The notes beneath the pieces were generated by a model, which worked only from the letters and a program-made list of their open reading frames with translations, was not told where the DNA came from and searched no databases. Of a DNA stretch of 64,000 bases, positions 41,338 to 49,939 are shown in pieces. The DNA comes from Kribbella sindirgiensis. GTDB lineage: Bacteria > Actinomycetota > Actinomycetes > Propionibacteriales > Kribbellaceae. The stretch's first letter is position 1; the number at the start of each line of letters is the position of its first letter. Location of the stretch: NCBI RefSeq assembly GCF_004331435.1, contig NZ_SJKA01000003.1, positions 62,001-126,000 on the forward strand. Reading direction: 5' to 3'. A program made the translations under genes and the position numbers.

Positions 41338-42785
41338 CACGCTGCTCCCATCCCGGTCACCCCGGCGCTCAACGCCTGGGTGACGTCTCCGTCCGGCCAA
41401 CGCAGTGCGACGCCTTGCCCGGTGGTCAGTTCGCCGCACACCGCGCTGACGGCGGGCCCGGCGTCGAGCTCCTGCGGTCCGGCGGTCAGCATCGCGAAGC
41501 CGGGGAAGCAGGTGAGCCAGTCGCCCATCGAGGCCGTCTCAGGCTTCGGTACGTCGGCTACGTCGAGCACCGCACCGCAGCCACTCGCCTCGGCCAACAT
41601 GCCCAGCGTCCCGGCAACACCGGCCATCGACACGTCCTTCGCCGCCGCCGGACGGGCCGCGCCGACCGCGGCCACCATTGCGCGCAGTTCGTCAGGTCGC
41701 CGATGGCTGGTCGAGTCCCACTGCCGTCCCGCGTACCCGGGCCGCCAACCACCGCCGACATCTGCCGTCAGCCTCAGCCGCTGGCCCGCCCGCCCGCCGC
41801 CACCGGCGACCAGATGTGCGGTCCGGCCGAGCGCGGTCACACTCAACGCCGACGGAACCCCAAGCTGCGTGTGCCCGCCGAGGATGGGTACGCCGTACGC
41901 CTGCGCTGCCCGCTTCAGCCCGGCCAGCACCCTGGTCGCCTGCGCTGCGTCGCGGGCGCCGAGTGCGTCGAGCAGACCGACCGGTTCGGCGCCCATGGCG
42001 GCCAGGTCGTTCACGTTGACCAGCACGGAGCACCAGCCGGCCCACTCCGGATCGCGCTCGACCATCGCCGGCAGAATCGCGTCACACGCCGCCACCAGAT
42101 CGCTTCCCGGAACCGGCGCACCGTCGTCGCCGACGAACCCCGCCGGCCCGATCCCTTGTAACAAAGGGCCCAACGAACTCTTGGTCGCCGCCGCCAACCG
42201 CGCGATCCGGTCGATCGGCCGGCGCATCAGAACATGTGGCACACCCGCCACGAGCACCGGCCGTACCGTCTCCCACCCGAGCCGCTCGAAGAACCGCTGT
42301 GTGCCGAGCTGCACGGTCGCGTCGAACCGCAACGCACCCGCCGCCTCCGCCCGCGCGCACGCCGCCCGCACCAACGCCGCCCCCACTCCCACCGGCCGCC
42401 TCACAACCTCACTTGCGTCCGAAGAAGTGGCGGGACATCTCGCCAGTTGTTCGGACGCAAGGGCTGTGACCAGGCGGCCGCCCTGCCACCAACCGATGTC
42501 GGCGGTGGCGGTGGCGGGACCCAGGCGGACGCCGCCGATCACCTCGCCGCGGGTGTCGCGCGCTACCAGGACGATCGTGCGAGGGTCCTCGTCGCGTTCG
42601 TCGAGGTCGGTCCGATCGAACAAACCCTGTTCCTCCACGAAGGCGCGGCACCTCAGCGCGTAGTACGCCTGCTTGGCCGCCCTGTCCGCCTCCTCGATCA
42701 GGAAGGCCGGAGGCGGATCGCCGAGCAACGCCCGTACATCCGCCGCCCGCATCACGCCGGCGGTCTGCGCCACCGTCGTACTCAT
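41337..42785 (-). CDS. GNAT acetyltransferase fused to AIR synthase-like protein
   Basis: The protein is 482 aa. Residues about 25-195 are the MSMEG_0567/Sll0786-type GNAT domain (YYALRCRAFVEEQGLF, VVRRPVGVGAALVRAA, FFERLGWETV). From about residue 200 it reads as an AIR synthase-like (PurM/Sll0787) domain: VLVNVNDLAAMGAEPVGLLDAL with the metal/ATP-binding Asp, then GVPILGGHTQLG. In cyanobacteria these are two genes. The ATG overlaps the radical SAM stop (ATGA), which fixes the start. An internal start for the second half is possible. Confidence 0.88.
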   Translation of the reverse strand: MSTTVAQTAGVMRAADVRALLGDPPPAFLIEEADRAAKQAYYALRCRAFVEEQGLFDRTDLDERDEDPRTIVLVARDTRGEVIGGVRLGPATATADIGWWQGGRLVTALASEQLARCPATSSDASEVVRRPVGVGAALVRAACARAEAAGALRFDATVQLGTQRFFERLGWETVRPVLVAGVPHVLMRRPIDRIARLAAATKSSLGPLLQGIGPAGFVGDDGAPVPGSDLVAACDAILPAMVERDPEWAGWCSVLVNVNDLAAMGAEPVGLLDALGARDAAQATRVLAGLKRAAQAYGVPILGGHTQLGVPSALSVTALGRTAHLVAGGGGRAGQRLRLTADVGGGWRPGYAGRQWDSTSHRRPDELRAMVAAVGAARPAAAKDVSMAGVAGTLGMLAEASGCGAVLDVADVPKPETASMGDWLTCFPGFAMLTAGPQELDAGPAVSAVCGELTTGQGVALRWPDGDVTQALSAGVTGMGAA

Positions 42786-43834
42786 GCGCCGGCCGCCGAC
42801 AACAGACTGCACGCACCGCACGCGGCACACCCGGCGCCCTGGTCCGCACCACGCATCTCCGCGTCGGCGAGCAACGCGGCCACGCGAGCAGTGATGTCCC
42901 GAACCAGCGCCGGCTCCGGCGCCACCACCCCGTCGGCCCGCGCGAGCGTTCCGAGCATCGGTCGCAGCGGTACGACGAACGGGTACACCCCACGCTCGAT
43001 CAGCCGCCCGGCCCCGGCCACCAGCTCGTCCGGATCCTCGCCGAGACCGATCAGCAGGTACGTCGACACCCGGTTGCGACCGAACACGCGCACCGCCTCG
43101 TCCCACGCCGCCTCGTACTCGGCCAGACTCACCGTCGACTTTCCCGGCATCCACTTGCGTCGTACGGCGTCGTCGAGCGACTCCACGTGGATACCGATCG
43201 AGGTCGCACCGGCGTCGCGGAGCTCGGTGAGGACGGAGAGGTCGCCGGGTGGCTCGATCTGCACCTGGATGGGCAGACCAGGTACTGCCGCGAGTACGGC
43301 TCGAACCGACCGCACCAGGTTGCGGGCGCCCCGGTCGCGGCCGGTCGTGGTGCCCGTCGTCATCACCATCTGGGTGACGCCGTCCAGCCGGACCGCCGCC
43401 TCGGCGACCTCGGCCAGCTGAGCAGGCGTCTTCGCGGCGATCGTCGCACCGGCCCGGAGCGACTCCTCGATCGAGCAGAACCGGCAGCGCGTCGATTCGT
43501 CGTACCGGATGCAGGTCTGCACCACCGTCGTCGCGAGCACGTCCTTGCCGTGCAGCAACGCGATCTGCTGGTACGGCACGCCATCGGCCGTGGTCAGGTC
43601 GTAGAACCGCGGCCGGCGAACCGGTTCGACCGACAGGCCCAGGTTCAGGCCGTTGCGGAACACCGCACCGTCCCGAACCTGATAAGGGCTGTCGGCAACG
43701 ATCGGGAGGGTCGCGTTGGCGCCGTCGACGACCAGGTGCCCGTCGTCGCTGGGCCCGGCCCCCTTGCTGCGACGGACGGGCGCATCCACCTGAACGCCGT
43801 ACACAGCCATCTCAGCTCTGGTGGCCAGGCTCAT
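42782..43834 (-). CDS. MSMEG_0568-type radical SAM protein
   Basis: This 350-aa protein has the radical SAM cluster motif CIRYDESTRCRFC (C-x8-C-x2-C) near residue 110. The tail carries a second cysteine group, CAACGAC, near the end, which may bind an auxiliary iron-sulfur centre. QVQIEPPGDLSVLTELRDAG matches the family barrel. Its reaction is not established. It is coupled to the GNAT-AIR synthase gene and is a core member of the cluster. Confidence 0.92.
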   Translation of the reverse strand: MSLATRAEMAVYGVQVDAPVRRSKGAGPSDDGHLVVDGANATLPIVADSPYQVRDGAVFRNGLNLGLSVEPVRRPRFYDLTTADGVPYQQIALLHGKDVLATTVVQTCIRYDESTRCRFCSIEESLRAGATIAAKTPAQLAEVAEAAVRLDGVTQMVMTTGTTTGRDRGARNLVRSVRAVLAAVPGLPIQVQIEPPGDLSVLTELRDAGATSIGIHVESLDDAVRRKWMPGKSTVSLAEYEAAWDEAVRVFGRNRVSTYLLIGLGEDPDELVAGAGRLIERGVYPFVVPLRPMLGTLARADGVVAPEPALVRDITARVAALLADAEMRGADQGAGCAACGACSLLSAAGA

Positions 43835-43843
43835 GACGACTCC

Positions 43844-44365
43844 TCAGAACATGTACGTCGAGTTGATGATGGCGCCCTTGCGGGCGTAGTGGATCAACGC
43901 GTCCTGCACGTCCAGCGGGTGGGTCGGGATGACGCCCTCGATCAGGTCCTCCTCGCGGGCGCCGTGCAGGGACAGGCCGAATCGGCAGCAGTACACCTTG
44001 CCGCCCTCGGCGATGAAGGTCTTCAGCGACTCGTTGATGTTGTGCTCGCCGGGGAAGGCCGAGTTGCCGGTGGTCGGGAAGCCGCGGGTGGCCAGGCAGT
44101 TCAGCGATCCCGGCCCGTAGAAGTAGATCGCGGACTCGAAGCCCTTCCGTTGTGCACGGGTCGCCTGCAGGATCGCGACGAAGCTCACCGACGACTCGTG
44201 CGCGATGCCGTGCACGAGGGTGAAGTAGGTCTCGCCGTCCTCGGCCTGATAGTCCGGGAACACCTTGGTGCCGCCGTAGATGCTGGAGCCCTGCGGCAGC
44301 GAGGGATGCGGGATCTCCTCCAGGCTCTTGGTCTCGAGCTCGGTCAGTTCGGCGGTTTCGGGCAT
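43844..44365 (-). CDS. MSMEG_0572/Sll0783-family nitrogen-starvation protein
   Basis: This 173-aa protein closely follows the MSMEG_0572/Sll0783 family: GGTKVFPDYQAEDGETYFTL, then a DsrE-like NINESLKTFIAEGGKVYCCR segment with a Cys-Cys pair and FGLSLHGAREEDLIEGVIP. In the literature these proteins rise under nitrogen starvation; their activity is unknown. Its gene is third in the operon and precedes the radical SAM gene by 9 bases. Confidence 0.95.
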   Translation of the reverse strand: MPETAELTELETKSLEEIPHPSLPQGSSIYGGTKVFPDYQAEDGETYFTLVHGIAHESSVSFVAILQATRAQRKGFESAIYFYGPGSLNCLATRGFPTTGNSAFPGEHNINESLKTFIAEGGKVYCCRFGLSLHGAREEDLIEGVIPTHPLDVQDALIHYARKGAIINSTYMF

Positions 44366-44381
44366 CTCGTTACTCCTTGGG

Positions 44382-45200
44382 TCAGTCGTACAGGTGGGAG
44401 AAGGTGCGGTGGAAAACGTGCTCGCCGAGTTCGCCGTCGCCCATGGCGGCGCGCATCCTGGCGTACTCGCCCGCGTGGTCGCCCCAGGGCTGGTCGCTGG
44501 CGAACAGCACCCGGTCGTGCCCGGTCCCGCGGCGTTCGATCTCGGCGGCCAGCCAGCCCGGGGCGAAGCCGATCGCCCAGGACAGGTCGGTGTAGATCCG
44601 TTTCCCGGCCTCGATCCAGTCGAAGAACCGGGAGCCGATCAGCTTGATGTGGCCGCTCATCCCGCCGCCGAAGTGGACCAGGTGCAGCGGCACGTCGTCG
44701 GCGTACGTCTCGACCAGGTGGCCGACATGGTCGATGTCGGACGCGGCGCCGGGTGAGGTGTGGACATGGACAACGAGCCCGTGAGCCCTGGCGGTGTCGA
44801 AGATCTCGTCGAGTTGCGGGCGGACGGCGTCGTCGGTCGGGTGGCCGCCGAGCAGGAAGCTGAGCTTGAGCGCCCGTACGCCGGGTTCGGTCGCCAGCGT
44901 CAGCGCCTTCGCGGTGAGCTCGGCGTCCTGCGGTCGCGGTGAGACCCAGAGGCCGGCGCGGATCCGGTCGTCGCGGGCCGCCGCCTCGACCACGAGCTCG
45001 TTGAAGCCGAACGACACCGCGACATCGGGGACGCCGTAGTTCGGGATCACCAGGGCGCGTTCGGTGCCCTCGGCATCCAGATCGGCGATCAGCTCGTCGA
45101 TCGTCGCGCGGGCGGTGACGTCGGGGTTGACCGGAGGCCCGCCGTAGAACGGATAGGCGGGCAGTACGCCGAGGTGGCGGTGGGCGTCGTGGACGGGCAT
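44382..45200 (-). CDS. Amidohydrolase-family (metal-dependent TIM barrel) protein
   Basis: The protein is 272 aa. It opens MPVHDAHRHLGVL with the HxH metal motif, followed by VHVHTSPG and a C-terminal LFASDQPWGDHAGEY with the metal Asp. This is the amidohydrolase-2 pattern. ATG at 45200 was chosen over the longer frame because only one base separates it from the flavoprotein stop. Its substrate is not known; it is an extra member compared with the cyanobacterial cluster and may act on a C-N compound released by its neighbours. Confidence 0.85.
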   Translation of the reverse strand: MPVHDAHRHLGVLPAYPFYGGPPVNPDVTARATIDELIADLDAEGTERALVIPNYGVPDVAVSFGFNELVVEAAARDDRIRAGLWVSPRPQDAELTAKALTLATEPGVRALKLSFLLGGHPTDDAVRPQLDEIFDTARAHGLVVHVHTSPGAASDIDHVGHLVETYADDVPLHLVHFGGGMSGHIKLIGSRFFDWIEAGKRIYTDLSWAIGFAPGWLAAEIERRGTGHDRVLFASDQPWGDHAGEYARMRAAMGDGELGEHVFHRTFSHLYD

Positions 45201-45201
45201 C

Positions 45202-46458
45202 TCAGGCCACCGTCCGATGTTTGCCGGCGATCCAGTGCACTCCGGCTCGTTGCTCAACGATGCGTTCGACGACGTACTGCGCGTCGTCGGCCACGCCACC
45301 GAAACGTCCGGATCCCCACGTGTGCTGCCAGGGCAGGCCGATGAAGTACAGGCCCGGCACGCTCGTCACTCCGCGCCGATGGGTCGGGTACCCGCGGCCG
45401 TCGAACACCGGCACGTGGATCCAGCTGTCGTCCCGGCGGAACCCGGTACTCCAGATGATCGCGCCGATCCCTTGTAGTGAAAGGGTTTCAGACGGGTCGG
45501 CCGGCTCCCAGACCGGGTGGTAGCGCGGCTCTTCGGGCGCTTCGATTCGCTGCGCCGCGATGTACGCGTCGATCGTGTCCTTGATACCTTCGGACACCGC
45601 GTCGGCGTGGTCCAGGTTCTCCTTCAGGTCGGCGGCGAAACGCAGGGTGGCCTGGTCCGCGTCGACCAGCCGGCCGTACAGCCGCATCCCTTCCAGGGCG
45701 AACTTCCGCAGGTCGATGTCGCGACCGCCGTCCCGGCCGGTGACGTAGTGGTTCACCCGGAACCGCACCGCCTCGGCGTCGTCGAACTCGTCGATTCCCT
45801 TGCGGTAGTAGCCCATCCGGTCCAGCCAGGCCACCACATCGAGCCCGCGGTAGAACCGGGCGACCCGCGGAGCGCTGCCGGTGACGAGGTGCACGGTGCG
45901 TCCGGCGAGGTGCAGGTCCTCGGCGATCTGGCAGCCGGACTGACCGGTCCCGACCACGACGACCTCGCCGGGCGGCAACTGGCCAGGATTCTTGTACTGC
46001 GAGGAGTGCAGTTGCGGTACGTCGATCCGCTCGGCGAGCCGCGGGATCCGGGGCCGCTGGTACGGACCGGTCGCTACCACCACCTGGTCAGCGGTGACCG
46101 TCCCCGCGGACGTGGCGATCCGGTACCCGGCTTCGAGCCGCGTCGCCCGGACGCCCTCGACGAGCGGTACGTCGTACGAACGACTGTAGGCCTCGAGGTA
46201 CGCGACGATCTCGTCGCGGACCATGAAGCCGTCCGGGTCCGGGCCGTCGTACGGGAACGCCGGCAGCCGGCACTGCCAGTTCGGAGTCACCAGGCAGAAC
46301 GAGTCCCACCGCCGGTTGCGCCACTCGCCGGCGACCCGATCCGCCTCCAGAACAAGGTGATCCAGGCCCTGCGCGACCAGATGCCGGCTCGTCGCCAGCC
46401 CGGCCTGCCCGCCGCCGACCACGACGACGGGAAGATGCGCACCGTCGGTGAGTTGCAT
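45202..46458 (-). CDS. MSMEG_0569-type flavin-dependent oxidoreductase, first gene of nitrogen-starvation operon
   Basis: This 418-aa flavoprotein monooxygenase-like enzyme has an FAD site VVVVGGGQAGLATS at the N-terminus and a second nucleotide site VVVVGTGQSGCQIAEDL near residue 170. The IIWSTGFRRD segment is typical of the family. It is the first gene of an eight-gene operon, with a GlnR-type box and a palindrome upstream. It likely hydroxylates or oxidises a nitrogen compound; the substrate is unknown. Confidence 0.92.
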   Translation of the reverse strand: MQLTDGAHLPVVVVGGGQAGLATSRHLVAQGLDHLVLEADRVAGEWRNRRWDSFCLVTPNWQCRLPAFPYDGPDPDGFMVRDEIVAYLEAYSRSYDVPLVEGVRATRLEAGYRIATSAGTVTADQVVVATGPYQRPRIPRLAERIDVPQLHSSQYKNPGQLPPGEVVVVGTGQSGCQIAEDLHLAGRTVHLVTGSAPRVARFYRGLDVVAWLDRMGYYRKGIDEFDDAEAVRFRVNHYVTGRDGGRDIDLRKFALEGMRLYGRLVDADQATLRFAADLKENLDHADAVSEGIKDTIDAYIAAQRIEAPEEPRYHPVWEPADPSETLSLQGIGAIIWSTGFRRDDSWIHVPVFDGRGYPTHRRGVTSVPGLYFIGLPWQHTWGSGRFGGVADDAQYVVERIVEQRAGVHWIAGKHRTVA

Positions 46459-46481
46459 GTCGGCTCCCGGGCTTCGGTCCT

Positions 46482-46498
46482 ACTGGATGACATCCAGT
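46482..46498 (-). promoter_or_regulatory. 17-bp palindrome before the nitrogen-starvation operon
   Basis: ACTGGAT-GAC-ATCCAGT is a perfect 7-bp inverted repeat with a 3-base spacer, 24 bp before the flavoprotein start. GntR/FCD-type regulators often bind TGG-N7-CCA-like sites, so a second, pathway-specific regulator is possible. No such gene lies next to it. Confidence 0.45.
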
Positions 46499-46544
46499 GA
46501 AGGACCGCCCGATTGCCGTGCAATTGCCTCCGGAACAAACTCAG

Positions 46545-46581
46545 GTTTCCGAATCGCCGCCCCGGGTTTCGCGTGTGTAAC
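46545..46581 (-). promoter_or_regulatory. GlnR-type nitrogen regulation box
   Basis: Read on the operon strand, GTTAC-ACACGC-GAAAC (plus strand 46566-46581) exactly fits the actinobacterial GlnR half-site pair GTnAC-n6-GAAAC. A further GAAAC half-site lies 21 bp on (plus 46545-46549), close to the canonical 22-bp repeat. It sits about 108 bp upstream of the first gene, directly after the HxlR stop. In M. smegmatis the homologous cluster is nitrogen-responsive, which supports the call. Confidence 0.7.
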
Positions 46582-46587
46582 CACGCA

Positions 46588-47016
46588 TTACCGGTCGAGC
46601 TTGCGCACCTCGGTCTCGGCGGGGGTGATCGACCGGCCGTCGGCGGCGTGGATCTCCAGCGGCCGCAGGGGTTTGCCGTCGCGGCGATCGAGTAGTTCGG
46701 AATGCGGCTCGCGGGGCTCGAAGGCGAAGGCCTCGCCCCATTGGCGCAGCGCGACGATCACCGGAAAGAGTGCCTCGCCCTTCGCGGTCAGGACATAGTC
46801 GGCGTCGGTGTGCTCGAGGATGCCGTTGTCGATCAACCCTCGGAGCCGCGCGCTGAGGATGTTCTTCGCAACGCCGAGGCTGCGCTGGAAGTCGCCGAAC
46901 CGGCGGCTGCCGTCGAACGCGTCCCGCACGATCAGCAGCGACCACCAATCACCGACCACGTCCACCGACCGCGCCACCGGGCAGCTCTCACCGTCGAACC
47001 TGGTCCGCTTGACCAT
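46588..47016 (-). CDS. HxlR-family transcriptional regulator
   Basis: This 142-aa winged-helix protein has the HxlR pattern CPVARSVDVVGDWWSLLIVRDAF, then FGDFQRSLGVAKNILSARLRGLIDNGIL. The conserved N-terminal Cys (about residue 12) is the redox or ligand-sensing one in many relatives. The ATG follows AGGAGGTGC. It diverges from an MFS gene across two near-identical operators, so it represses that transporter. It is not part of the nitrogen operon although it lies just upstream. Confidence 0.92.
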   Translation of the reverse strand: MVKRTRFDGESCPVARSVDVVGDWWSLLIVRDAFDGSRRFGDFQRSLGVAKNILSARLRGLIDNGILEHTDADYVLTAKGEALFPVIVALRQWGEAFAFEPREPHSELLDRRDGKPLRPLEIHAADGRSITPAETEVRKLDR

Positions 47017-47028
47017 CCCGCACCTCCT

Positions 47029-47078
47029 GGTTGCAACATGCTACCAAATCCTCTTACGGTAGCAACATGCAACCAAAT
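47029..47078. promoter_or_regulatory. Tandem HxlR operators, one covering the MFS start codon
   Basis: GGTTGC-AACAT-GCTACC (47029-47045) and GGTAGC-AACAT-GCAACC (47058-47074) share the form GGTWGC-N5-GCWACC. Each is followed by AAAT, and they are 29 bp apart. The second contains the MFS ATG (47067-47069). Tight, direct repression of both divergent genes is likely. Confidence 0.7.
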
Positions 47079-48227
47079 GTCCGCCAACGGATCGCCCTCG
47101 CGATCGCGGCCGGTGTCGCGGTCTCGACCGTCTACGCCGCGCAGCCGCTGCTCGTGACCATCGGCACCGACCTCGGGGTCGGGCCGAGCACGGTCGGCGG
47201 GTTCGTGACCGTTACGCAGCTCGGCTACGCGCTCGGGCTGTTCCTGCTCGTCCCGCTCGGCGATCTCCTCGACCGTCGCCGGCTGATCCAGACCCAGTTC
47301 GCGCTGCTGCCGCTGGCGCTGCTCGTCACCGGTGTCGCCCAGAACGCCGCGATGCTGCTGGTTGGTCTGGCCGCGGTCGGTGCGCTCGCCGTGGTCACCC
47401 AGTCCCTGGTCGCGTACGGCGCCGCGCTCAGCGATCCCGCCCATCGCGGGCGCACAGTAGGCACCATCACGAGCGGGATCGTCATCGGCATCCTGCTGGC
47501 GCGGACCACCTCGGGCATCCTCACCGACCTCCTCGGCTGGCGGGCCGTCTACCTGATCGCCTGCATTGTCTGCCTCGCAATCACCACGTTCTTCACCCGG
47601 TCGGCCCGGCAACCCGGCATTGGCCTGACGTACGGCGCGTTACTGCGGTCCACCGTCGACCTCTGGCGGGAACCTCCGTTCCGCGAAAGCGCCGTACGAG
47701 CCTTCTTCGTCTTCGCGTCGTTCAGCACGCTGTGGACCTCGATCGCTCTCCCGCTCACCGAACACGGCCTGTCGCACACCGAGATCGGCGCCTTCGGTCT
47801 CATCGGTGCCGCCGGCGCACTCGCCGCCGGACCGGCCGGGCGGCTGGCCGATCGCGGGCACGGGCAGGTCGTCACCATCGCCGGTTCGGTGCTGTTGGCA
47901 ACGAGTTGGGCGGCCACGGCGCATTCCCTGGTAGGGCTGGCGATCGGGGCGGTGCTGCTCGATCTCGCCGTACAGGCGATTCACGTCACCAACCAGAGCC
48001 GGATCTACCGCCCGGACGCGGGCAGCCGGTTGATCGGGGGTTACATGGTGTTCTACTCGCTGGGCAGCGGTGTGGGCGCGATCGCCTCCACGGCGCTGTA
48101 CGAGCGCGCCGGCTGGACCGCGGTCTGCTGGCTCGGTGCGGCCTTCGGAGCCGGAAGTCTGGTCAGCTCAGTCCGAGGAGTTCGACGGACTTCTCGCGCA
48201 TTTCGACCTTGCGGATCTTGCCGGTGA
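47067..48227 (+). CDS. MFS transporter
   Basis: This 386-aa protein has about 12 membrane helices, the A-motif [14 protein letters not shown] and the motif [12 protein letters not shown]. It belongs to the YnfM/Bcr-like group. ATG at 47067 lies inside the second HxlR operator. The final stretch (about 20 residues, [17 protein letters not shown]) overlaps the convergent acyl-CoA synthetase by 65 bp and is not membrane-like, so the original stop may have been lost or the end is not natural. The substrate is unknown. Confidence 0.87.
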   Translation: MQPNVRQRIALAIAAGVAVSTVYAAQPLLVTIGTDLGVGPSTVGGFVTVTQLGYALGLFLLVPLGDLLDRRRLIQTQFALLPLALLVTGVAQNAAMLLVGLAAVGALAVVTQSLVAYGAALSDPAHRGRTVGTITSGIVIGILLARTTSGILTDLLGWRAVYLIACIVCLAITTFFTRSARQPGIGLTYGALLRSTVDLWREPPFRESAVRAFFVFASFSTLWTSIALPLTEHGLSHTEIGAFGLIGAAGALAAGPAGRLADRGHGQVVTIAGSVLLATSWAATAHSLVGLAIGAVLLDLAVQAIHVTNQSRIYRPDAGSRLIGGYMVFYSLGSGVGAIASTALYERAGWTAVCWLGAAFGAGSLVSSVRGVRRTSRAFRPCGSCR

Positions 48228-49794
48228 CGGTCATCGGGAAGTCGTCGACGAGCAGGACGTACTTCGGGATCTTGAAGTGCGCCAGCCGCCCGGTGGCGAA
48301 TTCGCGAACGCCTGCCGCGTCGAGCGGGTCGGCGCCGGGCTTGAGTTTGATCCAGGCGCAGAGTTCCTCGCCGTACTTCTCGTCGGGCACGCCAATGACC
48401 TGGACGTCGGCGATCGACGGGTGCGTGTAGAGGAACTCCTCGATCTCCCGCGGGTACACGTTCTCGCCGCCGCGGATGACCATGTCCTTGATCCGGCCGA
48501 CGATGTTCACGTACCCGTCCGCCCGCATCGTCGCGAGGTCACCGGTGTGCATCCAGCGCGCCTCGTCGATCGCCTCCGCGGTCTTCTCCGGCTCGTCCCA
48601 GTACCCGAGCATCACGGAGTACCCGCGGGTGCACAGCTCGCCGGGCTCACCCCGCTCGACGACCAGCCCGGTCGCAGGGTCGACGAGCTTCACCTCGACG
48701 TGCGGCATCACCCGCCCGACCGTCGACGTACGGCGATCCAGGTCGTCGTCGCGCCGCGTCTGCGTGGACACCGGCGACGTCTCGGTCATGCCGTAGCAGA
48801 TCGCGACCTCGGCCATGTGCATGTCGGCGACGCAACGCTTCATCACCTCGATCGGGCACGGCGATCCGGCCATCACCCCGGTCCGCAATGACGTCAGGTC
48901 GTAGTCAGCGAAGTCCGGTAGCCCGAGTTCGGCGATGAACATCGTCGGTACGCCGTACAGCCCGGTGCACCGTTCGTCCTGCACGGCTTTGAGCGTCGCG
49001 GCCGGGTCGAACGCCGGCCCCGGGATCACCATGCACGCGCCGTGCGTGGTGCAGCCGAGGTTGCCCATCACCATGCCGAAGCAGTGGTAGAACGGCACGG
49101 GGATACACAGCCGGTCGTCGGCGGTGAACGCGATCGTCTCGGTGACGAAGAAGCCGTTGTTCAGGATGTTGTGGTGGCTGAGGGTCGCGCCCTTCGGGAA
49201 TCCCGTCGTACCGCTGGTGTACTGGATGTTGATCGGGTCGTCGAAGGACAGCTCCGCCTCGCGGGCGTGCAACTCGTCGACGGCGATCCGCGCCGCGTCG
49301 TCGCGGAGCGCGTCCCAGTCGCCGGTGCCAAGGTAGATCGTCTCCTCGAGCGCGGGGCAGCTGGGCTTTATTTCGTCGACCATCGCGCGGTAGTTGCTCG
49401 TCTTGAACTCGGTCGCGGAGACGAGCAGCCGGACGCCGGACTGGTTCAGCGCGTACGACAGTTCGTGGGTGCGGTACGCCGGGTTGATGTTCACCAGGAT
49501 CGCGCCCATCAGCGCGGTGGCGTACTGCGTGATCGTCCATTCGGCCTGGTTCGGGGCCCAGACGCCGACCCGATCGCCCTTCGCGATCCCGCGTGCCATC
49601 AGGCCGCGCGCGACCAGTTCGACCTCGGCGCCGAACTCGTCGTACCTCCAGCGCCTTCCGGTCTGGACCTCCACGAGGGCTTCCCGGTCGCCGTACGTGC
49701 CGATCGTGCGTCTCAGGTTCGCGCCGATCGTCTCGCCCAGCAACGGAACCTCGGACACCCCGGACGCGTACGACGGCAGGCTCATGGTTGCCAT
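48163..49794 (-). CDS. Acyl-CoA synthetase / AMP-dependent ligase
   Basis: This 543-aa ANL-superfamily enzyme has the phosphate loop [16 protein letters not shown] (near residue 190), [18 protein letters not shown]-like RWMHTGDLA and the C-terminal lysine in MTVTGKIRK. It activates a fatty or aromatic acid as acyl-AMP and then acyl-CoA; sequence is close to medium/long-chain FadD-type ligases. ATG at 49794 was chosen; a GTG two codons earlier and an upstream ATG are possible. It is monocistronic. Confidence 0.93.
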   Translation of the reverse strand: MATMSLPSYASGVSEVPLLGETIGANLRRTIGTYGDREALVEVQTGRRWRYDEFGAEVELVARGLMARGIAKGDRVGVWAPNQAEWTITQYATALMGAILVNINPAYRTHELSYALNQSGVRLLVSATEFKTSNYRAMVDEIKPSCPALEETIYLGTGDWDALRDDAARIAVDELHAREAELSFDDPINIQYTSGTTGFPKGATLSHHNILNNGFFVTETIAFTADDRLCIPVPFYHCFGMVMGNLGCTTHGACMVIPGPAFDPAATLKAVQDERCTGLYGVPTMFIAELGLPDFADYDLTSLRTGVMAGSPCPIEVMKRCVADMHMAEVAICYGMTETSPVSTQTRRDDDLDRRTSTVGRVMPHVEVKLVDPATGLVVERGEPGELCTRGYSVMLGYWDEPEKTAEAIDEARWMHTGDLATMRADGYVNIVGRIKDMVIRGGENVYPREIEEFLYTHPSIADVQVIGVPDEKYGEELCAWIKLKPGADPLDAAGVREFATGRLAHFKIPKYVLLVDDFPMTVTGKIRKVEMREKSVELLGLS

Positions 49795-49939
49795 GTTCAC
49801 GCCGCCCAGATGCCTCTGCAAGAGCACGCGCGGCTGGAAACAGGGGATGGACGGCAAGCAATGTCCTTACCAACTCTCTGTCACTTTCGGTCGCGGAGCG
49901 TGGTTGGACCGTTACATTGGCGGAGAGAGGTGTGAGGCG

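Noticed and set aside
39716-42663. Long plus-strand frames opposite the C-N hydrolases and GNAT-AIR synthase genes
   Set aside because: Antisense frames of the nitrogen operon; low-complexity Arg/Gly/Val composition.
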